Assembly: GCF_000987955.1 (NCBI RefSeq)
Contig: NZ_LAZU01000025.1
Span: forward strand, 62,001-126,000
Source: Paenibacillus sp. DMB20
GTDB taxonomy: Bacteria > Bacillota > Bacilli > Paenibacillales > Paenibacillaceae
Direction of reading: 5' to 3'
DNA length: 64,000 nt
Translations under genes and position numbers: made by a program
Part shown: positions 52,834-62,800 of the stretch, piece by piece
Layout: each line of letters begins with the position of its first letter
How positions within the stretch are numbered: position 1 is the first letter of the stretch
Notes under the pieces: generated by a model
Database searches by the model: none
What the model saw: the letters and a program-made list of their open reading frames with translations, nothing else
Told to the model about the DNA's origin: nothing

Positions 52834-52946
52834 TAGGTTGCGGATTTTAGACGATGTTTGCGAATTATAGGATTTAGTACCCTACAGTGTCCTTGCTACA
52901 ATAAACATGCAAACCAAAACGAACTTTAGCTCAAGGGGGAATAAAA

Positions 52947-53969
52947 ATGAAAAGGCTTACTATGCTGCTGTTGGCTTGTGCGTTAGTTATAGGGGCATTA
53001 AGCGGTTGCGGAAACGGCGAATCGGATTCGGATTCATCTAATAAACTCGTCATCTACAGTCCGAACAGCGAAGAGATCATCAAGACGATTATCCCAATGT
53101 TCGAAAAGAAAACGGGGATTACCGTCGAGCTTGTAACGGCCGGCACAGGCGAAATTGTTAAGCGCTTACAGTCGGAAAAGGATAATCCTTACGCTGACGT
53201 CATGTTCGGCGGTTCCATGGCCGGCTATCGCGAAAATGCGGATCTCTACGAACCTTACGTGTCGCCGGAAGACAAAAACCTGATTGAAGGCCATCGCAAT
53301 ACGACGGGCTTCGCTACGCCCTACATTTCGGACGGAAGCGTGCTGCTCGTGAACAAAAACCTGATCGGCGATATCAAAATCGAAGGCTATGCGGATTTGC
53401 TGAATCCGGAGCTGAAAGGAAAAATCGCTTCTGCCGACCCGGCCAGCTCAAGCTCGGCTTTCGCGCAGCTGACCAATATGCTGAAAGCCGTGGGCGGCGA
53501 CTATGAAAACGAGAAGGGCTGGGACTATGTCGGCAAATTGATCGAGAACCTGGACGGTAAAATTGCAAGCGGTTCCGGGGCCGTTCACAAGAGCGTGGCT
53601 GACGGCGAATACGTGGTCGGTTTGACTTACGAAGACCCTGCCAGCACATATGTAAGAAACGGCGCACCCGTGGAAGTCGTGTATCCGAAAGAAGGCGCCG
53701 TATTCCTGGATGCCGCATCGGCCGTCGTGAAAGGCGCGCCGCACATGGACAATGCCAAGAAATTCATCGACTTCATTCTTTCGAAAGAAGCCCAGGATGC
53801 GTTCGGCACGCAATTAACGAACCGTCCGCTTCGCAAAGACACGAAGCTTGGAGACTACATGAAACCATATGCCGACATCAACATGATCGATGAGGACACG
53901 GATTATGTGAGCGAGCATAAATCCGAAATCATCGAACGCTATATCGATTTATTTACAAGCATCAAATAA
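52947..53969 (+). CDS. AfuA/FbpA-like ABC-importer binding lipoprotein
   Basis: A 340-residue lipoprotein: signal peptide with lipobox LSGC (Cys21), then a type-II periplasmic-binding fold (NKLVIYSPNSEEIIKTIIPMFEKKTG, NPYADVMFGGSMAGY). This is the family of iron(III)- and hexose-phosphate-binding proteins; a hinge region shows TYEDPASTYVRNGAP and the C-terminal half AKKFIDFILSKEAQDAFG. The gene precedes matching ATPase and permease genes. A two-component system follows, so sensing of a phosphorylated sugar (HptA-like) is a serious alternative to iron. Confidence 0.87.
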   Translation: MKRLTMLLLACALVIGALSGCGNGESDSDSSNKLVIYSPNSEEIIKTIIPMFEKKTGITVELVTAGTGEIVKRLQSEKDNPYADVMFGGSMAGYRENADLYEPYVSPEDKNLIEGHRNTTGFATPYISDGSVLLVNKNLIGDIKIEGYADLLNPELKGKIASADPASSSSAFAQLTNMLKAVGGDYENEKGWDYVGKLIENLDGKIASGSGAVHKSVADGEYVVGLTYEDPASTYVRNGAPVEVVYPKEGAVFLDAASAVVKGAPHMDNAKKFIDFILSKEAQDAFGTQLTNRPLRKDTKLGDYMKPYADINMIDEDTDYVSEHKSEIIERYIDLFTSIK

Positions 53970-53987
53970 ACGACAAGATTACTGTTC

Positions 53988-54047
53988 AAAAAGTCCGGTG
54001 ATCACCGAGTAGCTTTTACCGTGCTTGAGATGAAAAGCGGACTTTTT
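53988..54047 (+). terminator. partial terminator inside the ABC operon
   Basis: AAAAAGTCCG pairs with CGGACTTTTT with a hairpin GGTGATCACC inside; it can reduce transcription past the binding-protein gene, as is common for binding-protein-first operons. Confidence 0.6.
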
Positions 54048-54078
54048 GCACAACCTCTGCAAAGGTTAGGTGACAACG

Positions 54079-55185
54079 ATGAGCGTGAACATATCCATCA
54101 AGGACCTTGTAAAAAAATACGGCGATACCACCGTCATTCCCGAGTTGTCCCTGGAGATCAAGAAGGGGGAATTTTTCACCCTTCTCGGTCCTTCGGGATG
54201 CGGCAAAACAACCCTGCTGCGCATGATCGCCGGCTTCAACAGCATCGAGGGCGGGACCATTAACTTTAACGAGCGCGTCATTAATCAAGTCGAGCCGGGC
54301 AAGCGGAATATCGGGATGGTATTCCAGAGCTATGCGATTTTTCCCCATTTAACCGTTAAAGGGAATATCGCTTTCGGGCTTGAGAACCGGAAGCTGTCCA
54401 AAGCTGAAATCAATTCGAAGGTAGAGGAAATTTTGAAGGTTGTTCAAATCGAGCAATACAAGGACCGCATGCCGAAAAACCTGTCCGGCGGCCAGCAGCA
54501 GCGGGTTGCGCTTGCCAGAGCGATCGTCATCCGGCCGGATGTTCTGCTGATGGATGAGCCGCTCTCCAATCTTGATGCCAAGCTTCGAGTCGATATGCGC
54601 AACGCGATCAAGGATATTCAAAGAGAAGTAGGGATTACAACCGTCTACGTAACGCATGATCAGGAGGAAGCGATGGCGGTATCCGATCGGATCGCCGTCA
54701 TGAAGTCTGGGGTGATTCAGCATCTCGGGACGCCGCAAGAAATATATCAACGCCCTGCGAATGTATTCGTGGCCACCTTTATCGGCCGCACCAACATTAT
54801 CGAGGGGAGATTAACGCAGGAGGCGGGAAGCTATAACCTGAGGATCGGTTCAGGCTACTCGGAACGGCTCTCCAACATTCAAGTTCCTGCATCCGAGACG
54901 CAAGCGGATTTCCAAGTCCAAATCTCGGTTCGGCCTGAGGAGTTCATCATGACCGAGGACCACTCGGGGCTGAAGGCAACCATCGTGCACAGCGTATTTT
55001 TAGGCCAGAACACCCATTATTTCGTCGATTTGGAATCCGGCCAGCGGATTGAAATTACGCAGGAATCGAAATCGTCACACTTGCTGGAGCCCGGCCAAAC
55101 CATTCATCTCAAAGTCAAAACGGATAAAATCAATGTTTACGATGAGGCAGGCGAATTGAATTATACAAGGGGCGGTCAGCTATGA
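54079..55185 (+). CDS. ABC-importer ATPase (FbpC/PotA-like)
   Basis: A 368-residue ATPase: Walker A GPSGCGKTT (about 40-48), the Q-loop, signature LSGGQQQRVALARA (about 135-148), Walker B LLMDEPLSNLD (about 158-168), His in THDQEEA, and a C-terminal regulatory TOBE-like region (about 235-368). The ATG follows AAAGGTTAGGTG; the permease gene overlaps its end by ATGA. Family similarity is to iron/polyamine/AEP importers, so the substrate is not fixed by this subunit. Confidence 0.92.
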   Translation: MSVNISIKDLVKKYGDTTVIPELSLEIKKGEFFTLLGPSGCGKTTLLRMIAGFNSIEGGTINFNERVINQVEPGKRNIGMVFQSYAIFPHLTVKGNIAFGLENRKLSKAEINSKVEEILKVVQIEQYKDRMPKNLSGGQQQRVALARAIVIRPDVLLMDEPLSNLDAKLRVDMRNAIKDIQREVGITTVYVTHDQEEAMAVSDRIAVMKSGVIQHLGTPQEIYQRPANVFVATFIGRTNIIEGRLTQEAGSYNLRIGSGYSERLSNIQVPASETQADFQVQISVRPEEFIMTEDHSGLKATIVHSVFLGQNTHYFVDLESGQRIEITQESKSSHLLEPGQTIHLKVKTDKINVYDEAGELNYTRGGQL

Positions 55186-56837
55186 AGGGGACGCGCAGAA
55201 GATTCGATATCTGGACCAACATCTCGTTCCTGATCTTTGTGTTCTATATTCTTTTCCTGGCGCTTCCTTTATTCACCATGCTGTTCAAAAGCGTATATAA
55301 CGGGACGACCGGCGATTTTTCCTTCGCCTATTTCATGAAGTTTTTCAGCAAGCCCTATTATATGAACGCCCTGTTCAACAGTATCAAGGTTACCGTCTGC
55401 GTGACCCTCCTTGCCGCCATCATCGCAACGCCGCTGGCCTACATGATGGCAACGGTCAAGATTAAAGGAGGGGCGGCCATTCGCGTGATGATTCTGATCT
55501 CGTCGATGTCGGCCCCGTTCATTGGAGCATACTCCTGGATACTGCTGCTTGGCAGAAACGGCGTCATTACCAAATTCGTAAGCAACACATTCGGAATCAC
55601 GATGCCCGATATTTATGGTTTCACGGGGATTTTGGTGGTCTTGACCCTGCAGATGGTGCCCCTCATCTTTATGTATGTATCGGGAGCGCTTAAAAATGTG
55701 GACCAGTCCCTGATGGAAGCCGCTGAGAGTTTAGGTTATAAGGGTCTTGGCAAGATGCGCAAGGTACTGCTCCCGCTCATTACGCCAACCTTGCTCGCAG
55801 GCGGCCTGCTCGTATTCATGCGCGCACTCGCGGATTTCGGTACGCCCATGTTGATCGGTGAAGGGTTCAAAACGGTTCCTGTTCTGATCTTTAACGAATT
55901 CATCAGCGAAGTCGGCGGCGACGACGGCTTTGCCGCAGCGATCAGCGTCATTGTCGTTCTGTTTGCGACAGCGGTCTTCCTGCTTCAAAAGTTCATTTCC
56001 AATCGGAAATCATTCACGATGAGCGCGCTGCATCCCATCGAAGCCAAGAAGAAAAAAGGAATCGGCAGCATAACGGCGCATGCCGTGATCTATCTGTACA
56101 CCGCGCTTGCGCTTTTGCCGCAGCTCTACGTCATCTATACGTCGTTCCTGAAATCGAACGGCCGCGTCTTTGTGGACGGATTCTCGCTCCAAAGCTACCG
56201 GAATGCATTCGATAATATCGGGGGCGTCATTACGAACACGTTCATGCTGGCCATCGTATCGCTTGCCGTCATCATTTTGCTGGCCATTCTCATCGCTTAC
56301 GTAACGGTTCGCAGAAAGAATGCTTTAACGAATACGCTTGATATCTTCACGATGTTCCCTTATATCGTACCCGGCTCCATTCTGGGGATCGCCTTATTGA
56401 TTACGTTTAACAATAAACCGCTCGCGCTGAGCGGGACGGCGTTCATCATGATCATCTCGTTCGTCATTCGGCGGCTGCCTTATACGATTCGATCGAGTGC
56501 CGCCATTCTGCATCAGATCAATGACGGCATTGAAGAAGCGGCAATCAGCCTGGGCGCTTCCCAGATGAAGACGTTTTTCAAGATTACCCTTCCGATGATG
56601 CTTGCAGGGGTCGTCTCCGGCGCGATATTGAGCTGGATTACCATCATTACGGAATTGAGCACCTCCATCATCTTGTATACAGGCAAGACGAAGACGGTCA
56701 CGGTTGCCATTTATACCGAGGTCATCCGCGGAAATTACGGGGTTGCCGCAGCCCTGTCCACGATCCTTACCGTGATCACGGTCGTGTCGCTGCTTGTCTT
56801 TCTTAGACTTTCCGGACAAAAGGAAGTATCGCTTTAA
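55182..56837 (+). CDS. ABC-importer permease with two fused transmembrane domains (FbpB-like)
   Basis: A 551-residue permease with about 12 membrane segments arranged as two tandem binding-protein-dependent transport domains: EAA loop 1 in LMEAAESLGYKGLGKMRKVLLPLI (about 175-198) and EAA loop 2 in GIEEAAISLGASQMKTFFKITLP (about 451-473). Such double permeases belong to the FbpB/AfuB type with a single gene. The start overlaps the ATPase stop by four bases. Together the three genes make a complete importer for an oxyanion-like or metal ligand. Confidence 0.92.
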   Translation: MKGTRRRFDIWTNISFLIFVFYILFLALPLFTMLFKSVYNGTTGDFSFAYFMKFFSKPYYMNALFNSIKVTVCVTLLAAIIATPLAYMMATVKIKGGAAIRVMILISSMSAPFIGAYSWILLLGRNGVITKFVSNTFGITMPDIYGFTGILVVLTLQMVPLIFMYVSGALKNVDQSLMEAAESLGYKGLGKMRKVLLPLITPTLLAGGLLVFMRALADFGTPMLIGEGFKTVPVLIFNEFISEVGGDDGFAAAISVIVVLFATAVFLLQKFISNRKSFTMSALHPIEAKKKKGIGSITAHAVIYLYTALALLPQLYVIYTSFLKSNGRVFVDGFSLQSYRNAFDNIGGVITNTFMLAIVSLAVIILLAILIAYVTVRRKNALTNTLDIFTMFPYIVPGSILGIALLITFNNKPLALSGTAFIMIISFVIRRLPYTIRSSAAILHQINDGIEEAAISLGASQMKTFFKITLPMMLAGVVSGAILSWITIITELSTSIILYTGKTKTVTVAIYTEVIRGNYGVAAALSTILTVITVVSLLVFLRLSGQKEVSL

Positions 56838-56856
56838 TTCCATACGAAAACGTAGC

Positions 56857-56902
56857 ATCCAAGCCGGTACCTGCAGCCATGAGGACCGGCTTGGATTTAT
56901 TT
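56857..56902 (+). terminator. terminator of the ABC importer operon
   Basis: ATCCAAGCCGGT pairs with ACCGGCTTGGAT around a loop, followed by a T-rich stretch. Confidence 0.82.
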
Positions 56903-56928
56903 GGATAGGCTCTCGCCCGCAGATCAAG

Positions 56929-56957
56929 TTCAGCCTTGCGTAAGAGTAAGATATAAT
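56929..56957 (+). promoter_or_regulatory. promoter of the two-component genes
   Basis: TTCAGC, a 17-base spacer and consensus TATAAT, 30 bases before the kinase. Confidence 0.55.
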
Positions 56958-56987
56958 GAAAGAGAGGGCGTAATTGTAGGGGGCAGC

Positions 56988-58688
56988 ATGGAACATAAAA
57001 AGCATCGCAACTTCAAGGAATCAACCCGTCACTTATTCCGGCTCTACACGGTTATTCCGTTTGCCATTTTAATCGTATTATTTTTTATTTTCACCATCAT
57101 TAACGGAAGAATGAATTTAACTCAAAAAACGACGGAGGCCGCACAATCCATAAGCCAGTCTTTGGCCGAGGTATATCAACAATACTATAAGGAAGTCAAC
57201 CGGATGGCCGCATCTCCGGCCGTTATGAACTACGTGGCAACGCATTTGGGCAGCGATAAAGTGTACTCCGAATTTTATGATTTCAACAACCATCAGAAGG
57301 TCAAAAGCATCTTCCATATCGTCGATACGAACGGCGTCTTCCTGGCCAGCTCCGCACCGGCGGATGGACTATATTCCAACTTTGCCTTCGGGAACCTCAT
57401 AAACCGGATGGATCAGCGCCCGAATGGCACGCTTACCGAAATGAACAGCTTCCGTTACTCGCATGACCGGGAAACCAGCTACACGTTCGGCAAAGCGCTT
57501 GTCAGGAACAATCGGACGGTAGGCTATTTGGTCTATCAGCTGTACGAATCCGATATTCAGAAAATCATTTTTGAGCAAAATAACGAAATTGCCGTAGTCA
57601 CCGATGAACACAACACGATCATTGCCACGACCAGCAACATGACCAAAGGCGTCCTGAACAAGTTCAGCCCGAAGCTCGATCATCGGGGAAACGTCCTACT
57701 GAATCAGGGCAAATACTATAAGGTTGTCAAACGGATACCCGAGGCGCCCATTCAGGTGATCACGCTTAATTCTTACAAATCCGAACGATACAACTACTAT
57801 ACGGTGTCCGTTTTTGTGACTGCAGCCGGCATATTGCTGTGGGTTATGCTTCACTTCCTGGCCGACAAAATGTCAACCCGCAACTCCGAATCCATCGATA
57901 AGCTGATTCATGCTTTAGCACAGCTTCGGAAGGGAAATTTCAGCGGGTATGTCAACATACGGACGGACGACGAATTCGAAATTCTGGGCAATGAATACAA
58001 CGTGATGCTTGACCGGTTGAAGGATTTGATGGATAAAAATAAAGAGCTGTCGGAACTCGGCGCCATTGCCGAGGTGAAGCATCTGCAATCGCAGTTCCAT
58101 CCGCATTTCATATTCAATGTGCTGGAAACCTTGCGTTACGCGATTAAGATGGACGCCAATCAGGCGCAGGAGATCGTCATGATTCTTTCGCGTCTGCTAA
58201 GGTACAGCATTGGCCATGATCGCAGCGTGCTGCTGAAAGACGACATGAATTATGTTAGGGATTATTTAAAACTTCAACAGATTCGTTTCAACGAACGGTT
58301 GGAGTATCGAATTTCGGCAGCGGATGAAACGCTGGAGGTATATGTCCCCAAGCTCCTGCTTCAACCAATTATTGAAAACGCTATCAAATATGGTTATCAG
58401 AACCAAAGCAGCGTGCTTATTGAAATCGGAATTTACGCTACTGCAGGGAAACTCATATTGGAAGTCCTCGACAACGGTCAAGGCATGGATGAAGAGACGC
58501 TGCGGAAGGTACGTGGAATTCTGAAAAGCCGGAACAACACCTCGCAGCATATCGGGCTTTATAACGTGCATCGTCGTTTAGTTCTTTTATACGGTGAGGA
58601 ATCCGGCATCCATATCGACAGCGTCGAAGGAAAAGGCACCCGCGTAACGTTAACGATTCCTTACGAAAGGAGTGGACATGATGTTTAA
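56988..58688 (+). CDS. YesM/HptS-type membrane sensor histidine kinase
   Basis: A 566-residue kinase: membrane segment at about 22-42, an extracytoplasmic sensor (about 43-275), a second membrane segment (about 277-298), a HAMP region, then the His_kinase domain with HPHFIFN (phospho-His about 373) and ATPase motifs in NAIKYG, DNGQGMD and GKGTRVTLTIP. It is of the YesM/LytS type with an AraC-type partner downstream. The start at MEHKKH follows GTAGGGGGCAGC. It probably senses the same ligand as the ABC importer, or its binding protein. Confidence 0.9.
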   Translation: MEHKKHRNFKESTRHLFRLYTVIPFAILIVLFFIFTIINGRMNLTQKTTEAAQSISQSLAEVYQQYYKEVNRMAASPAVMNYVATHLGSDKVYSEFYDFNNHQKVKSIFHIVDTNGVFLASSAPADGLYSNFAFGNLINRMDQRPNGTLTEMNSFRYSHDRETSYTFGKALVRNNRTVGYLVYQLYESDIQKIIFEQNNEIAVVTDEHNTIIATTSNMTKGVLNKFSPKLDHRGNVLLNQGKYYKVVKRIPEAPIQVITLNSYKSERYNYYTVSVFVTAAGILLWVMLHFLADKMSTRNSESIDKLIHALAQLRKGNFSGYVNIRTDDEFEILGNEYNVMLDRLKDLMDKNKELSELGAIAEVKHLQSQFHPHFIFNVLETLRYAIKMDANQAQEIVMILSRLLRYSIGHDRSVLLKDDMNYVRDYLKLQQIRFNERLEYRISAADETLEVYVPKLLLQPIIENAIKYGYQNQSSVLIEIGIYATAGKLILEVLDNGQGMDEETLRKVRGILKSRNNTSQHIGLYNVHRRLVLLYGEESGIHIDSVEGKGTRVTLTIPYERSGHDV

Positions 58689-59484
58689 GGTTCTTCTTGT
58701 CGAAGATGAGGACATGATTCGCAGAGGCATACGCTTCAGCGTGGATTGGCTCCAATATGATTGCGTCGTGATCGAGGAAGCGGTTAACGGAAAAGACGGT
58801 TACGAGAAAATCTGCGAGCTTAAGCCGGATATTGTCATTTCCGACATCACCATGCCCATGATGGACGGTATTGCGATGATTAGGGAAGGGTTGCGGAAGC
58901 ATACCTTCAGCAGCATTATCATCTCCGGTTATAATGAATTTCATCTTGCCAAGCAAGCCCTCCAGCTGGGCGTAACGGAGTTTCTGGTGAAACCGCTGGA
59001 GGATGAGCAGTTGATCGAAGCACTGAACTCCGCCAAAGCCAAAGTGGACATGTTGCGAAAATACGAAGTCATCTCCAGCTTTCCACAAGAAAAAGAAGAG
59101 GTCATCAGCAGTAAGTTTCTGGAGAAAGAAACGAAGACATCGAAATACGTGTCCCGAATGATCGCCTATGTGCAGGAGCACTATGCCAAGAAGATCAGCA
59201 TTCATGACCTTGTAGAACAGCTTGGCTTGAGCGCCTACTACCTCAATCAGAAATTCAAAGCGGAAACCAGCTATACGTTCAACGAGTTCCTTAATCGCTA
59301 TCGCATTCAAAAGGCGATGGATATGCTGAAAACAGGGGACCATAAAGTGTATACGATCGCGCAGGATATCGGATTCAGCGACTATAAGTATTTTATCAGC
59401 ATCTTCAAAAAGTACGCCCACGTCACGCCAAGCCAGTATCAGGAGTTTTACGGGGACAAGCAGGTTAAACAAAATAATCCGTAA
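58678..59484 (+). CDS. YesN/HptR-type response regulator (receiver + AraC)
   Basis: A 268-residue regulator. The receiver (1-120) has D9-E-D acidic residues in VEDED, phospho-Asp56 in VISDITMPMMDG, Ser/Thr in IISGY and Lys105 in FLVKPLEDEQ. The C-terminal AraC-type domain (about 160-268) has two helix-turn-helix units: IHDLVEQLGLSAYYLNQKFKAE and YTIAQDIGFSDYKYFISIFKKY. It overlaps the kinase end by 11 bases, showing coupling. It probably controls the upstream transport genes or the GH20 gene downstream. Confidence 0.92.
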   Translation: MMFKVLLVEDEDMIRRGIRFSVDWLQYDCVVIEEAVNGKDGYEKICELKPDIVISDITMPMMDGIAMIREGLRKHTFSSIIISGYNEFHLAKQALQLGVTEFLVKPLEDEQLIEALNSAKAKVDMLRKYEVISSFPQEKEEVISSKFLEKETKTSKYVSRMIAYVQEHYAKKISIHDLVEQLGLSAYYLNQKFKAETSYTFNEFLNRYRIQKAMDMLKTGDHKVYTIAQDIGFSDYKYFISIFKKYAHVTPSQYQEFYGDKQVKQNNP

Positions 59485-59624
59485 TGATTTGTTTTCACGG
59501 TCATTGTCCAATTACCGGAATCATAAATAAATATGGAGAGCGGAGGGCATGACGAAAGTAAACAGATGTATATAAAAGTAAGGAATTATCTCTTTTGCAT
59601 AAGAGGACCGTTCTCTTAACATGG

Positions 59625-59656
59625 ACATTGAATAGGCCTATTCAATGTTTTTTTTC
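59625..59656 (+). terminator. perfect-palindrome terminator
   Basis: ACATTGAATAGG followed by its exact reverse complement (59625-59648) and eight T. Confidence 0.85.
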
Positions 59657-59713
59657 TTCCCCAAAATTAGAATGAATTGGAGTAAAGGAGGGGTCCAACC
59701 TAATTAATTGCCA

Positions 59714-59827
59714 AATAAGAAAAACGTCTATCGATGTACTTACTCAGAAGACAGACCGCGTTTAGCTGAAGTTTTTCTTGCGAGATAAGGATGGCTAACC
59801 TCTGATGTTTATCCTTTCTTATCTCTT
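59714..59827 (+). repeat. two-hairpin dispersed repeat, copy C (forward)
   Basis: Aligns with copy A over 114 bases with only scattered substitutions, including AAGAAAAAC/GTTTTTCTT and GAGATAAGGA/TCTTATCTC arms. In the inner stem CGTC-TATC-GACG, copy C has GATG, which keeps pairing through a G-U pair. Confidence 0.85.
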
Positions 59828-59863
59828 AAAAAGGGCTCTGACCGCCTTTAGTATGGAGGGAAT

Positions 59864-62800
59864 ATGAAGAAGATAAAATTGAAAGCGTTTTTATGGATGC
59901 TGTGTCTATGGCTTGCCGTAACGACGGTTTTGGGCGCCGCCTTGCCGGCAACGGCGTTGGCCCAGTCCGGTGTGACGGAAGCCGCATCAGAGAAGACGGA
60001 CGCGCCGGCTAAGGTTGATCCGGAAGCCGGAGCGCTCCCAAGCGTTACGGAAGCCGTCTATGACCAAGACGGCAAGCGTCTCGCGGATCAAGCCGCCGCG
60101 TTCAGCGGGACCAACCTGGCTCTGAACAAGCCGGCTTTTTCTTCGGGAAACGAGGTGGATTACTTGACGCCGAATCTGGCCGTGGACGGGAAGGGAAATA
60201 CAAGATGGTCTTCCGATAAGCATGATGATCAATGGTTTTACGTGGATCTGGGAGAGCCTACGGACATTGATCGCGTGGTGATCCGCTGGCAGACGCCGGC
60301 CGATACATACAAAATACTCGTATCGGATGACGGAGAGAATTGGACGAACGTGAAGGAAGACGACGGCATCATTCAATGCAAGGGAGGAACGGAGACCATC
60401 GACTTCGCTCCCCTGAAAACCAGGTACGTCAAGTTCCAGGGCATGAAGCGGGCACCCGTCGAAGGCACCCTGTACGGCTACTCCTTCTACGAATTCGAAG
60501 TTTATCAATTGAATGACCTGCAATCCATCGTAGACCGCGTTGCGGCGACGCTGACGGTCCAGGCCGGCCAGACGGAGTTGGATTGGTCTGCGGCCGAGGT
60601 TCCGGATGGGTACAGCGTCCGCTTGTATGGCAGCGACCGGCTGCCCGTCATCGACCGGGAAGGCCGTATCCGCACCCCGCTGGTCGATGCCAAAGTAAAT
60701 CTGATCGTCGAGGTCGAGGATGAGAGCGATCCGAACCGGAAGCTGCTGTCTGATAATATCACGGTTACGGTTCCGGGTCAGCATCAGCAGACGCCGGACC
60801 GCAATGCCGAGCCGGAGGTCATCCCTTCCTTAAGAGAATGGTACGGCGGATCGGGCGACTATACGTTGACGGCGGATTCGCGGATTGTCGTCCGTCCGGA
60901 AGACGAAGGGGTCCTGCGCAAGGCGGCGGAACTGACGCGCGAGGATCTGATCGATCTGACGGGTTTGGAGCTTGAGATCGTTTACGGACAGCCGAAGGCG
61001 GGAGATTTATATTTGGCGATCGATCCTTCGCTCGCCTGGCTTGGCAAGGAGGGCAACGTGTTTAAGGTCGACGATTACGTATCGATTGCTTCCGTATCGC
61101 CGACCGGAGCTTTCTTCGGCACGAGAACCGCGCTCCAGATCATCAAGCAGCATCCCGACCGTACGATTCCGCGCGGGGAGGCCAGAGATTATCCGAAGTA
61201 TGAGAAACGGGGACTTATGATCGACGTAGGGCGAAAATTTTATACGATCGATTTTATGAGAAGTTATGTGAAGCTGCTGTCATGGTACAAAATGAACATG
61301 TTCCAGGTTCATTTGAACGATGATGTCGGCACGCCGTTCGCGGACGGAACGACGGCCGCCTTCCGGCTGGAGAGCACGACCTATCCGGGATTGGCGAGCC
61401 CGAATGGGCATTATACGAAGCAGGAATTTAAGGAACTGCAGCTTTTGGGCATGGATTACGGGGTTAACGTGATTCCGGAAATCGATACGCCGGGTCATTC
61501 CCGCGCCTTCACGTCCTATGACCCTTCATTGGGCAACGAACATGCGCTGGATATTTCCAAACCGGAAACCGTCGAATTCGTTAAAAATCTGTTCAACGAA
61601 TATTTGGACGGCAGCGATCCGACTTTTGTCGGTCCTGACGTGCATATCGGCACCGACGAGTACTGGGGACCGGACGTGGAGCGGTTCCGCTGGTATATGG
61701 ATACCCTCGTGAAACATATCAACGACAAAGGCAAGCATCCGCATATGTGGGGCGGAATGACGCAGTACAACGGAACGACCCCGGTAAGCAACGAAGCCAC
61801 GATGGATATATGGTACGAACCGTACGGTCCCCCGCAGCAGGCGGTAGATCTCGGTTACGACATCCTTAACGTTCAGAACGTATTTATGTATATCGTACCT
61901 ACCTTGTATGGCGATTATTTGAATTCCCAGTTCCTTTACAACGAATGGGAGCCGAATAAATGGGAAATCTCGACCCTGCCGCTGGGGCATCCGCGCATAA
62001 AAGGAGGCATGTTCGCATTATGGAACGACGTATCCGATGCCAACGGCTTGTCCATGGACGACTCGCATGACCGGTTGCTGCCCGGCATTCAGGTCGTGTC
62101 GGAGAAGATGTGGACCGGAACGAGAGACGACCGATCCTTTGAACGGTTTGAACAACGTACCAAGGCCATCGGCGATGCTCCGAACGCGAATTTGTCCCAT
62201 AAACTCACGGTAAAGAATGACGAGAATCAGGTGATCCGGTACTTGTTCGAAAAAGGGCTTCAGGATGACTCCGGCAACGACTTTGACGGCAAAGGCGTCC
62301 ATGTCAACATGACGGAGGGGAAATACGGGAAGGGAGTCCGGTTCAAGGGCGGCTCCAGCTATATCGAGACGCCGGTTGACGCGGTCGGGTTCGGCTGGAC
62401 GCTCTCCATGTGGGTGAAGCCCGACCCCGATAACCCGGACGATGCCGTTTTAATGGAGTCCCCGGTCGGCAAGATCAAGCTCAAGCAGGGCAAGACCGGC
62501 AAGCTGGGATTCTCCAAGGAGCACTACGACAGCACGTTCGATTACGTTGTACCTGAAGGAGAATGGACGCATATTTTGCTGAAGGGAGACAATAAAGGCG
62601 TTACGCTGTTCGTCAATATCGACGAGCATGTAGAGCGGCTGGAGGAGCGGTATCCGAAAATGCACACCCTGGTTTTGCCTGCGCTTCGGATCGGCAGCGA
62701 TTCGAATGCGTTCAAGGGCGTGCTGGATAACGTCATGATCTACAACAAGCCGATCGATCTGCTGAGCGGCGAAAATTTGGCGCTCCATAAAACGGCTGAA

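Larger units (their letters stand above)
52600..52946. other. intergenic region upstream of the ABC importer
   Basis: Holds the terminator, repeat copy B and about 110 bases before the binding-protein gene. A TACAAT box lies near 52897 with no strong -35. I see no Fur box (GATAATGATTATC-like). Confidence 0.5.
59485..59863. other. intergenic region between the two-component genes and the GH20 gene
   Basis: Holds the palindromic terminator at 59625-59656, repeat copy C and a short stretch with no strong promoter before the GH20 gene. Confidence 0.55.

Noticed and set aside
52837..52946. Fur box upstream of the AfuA/FbpA-like gene
   Set aside because: No 19-base GATAATGATAATCATTATC-like palindrome is seen.
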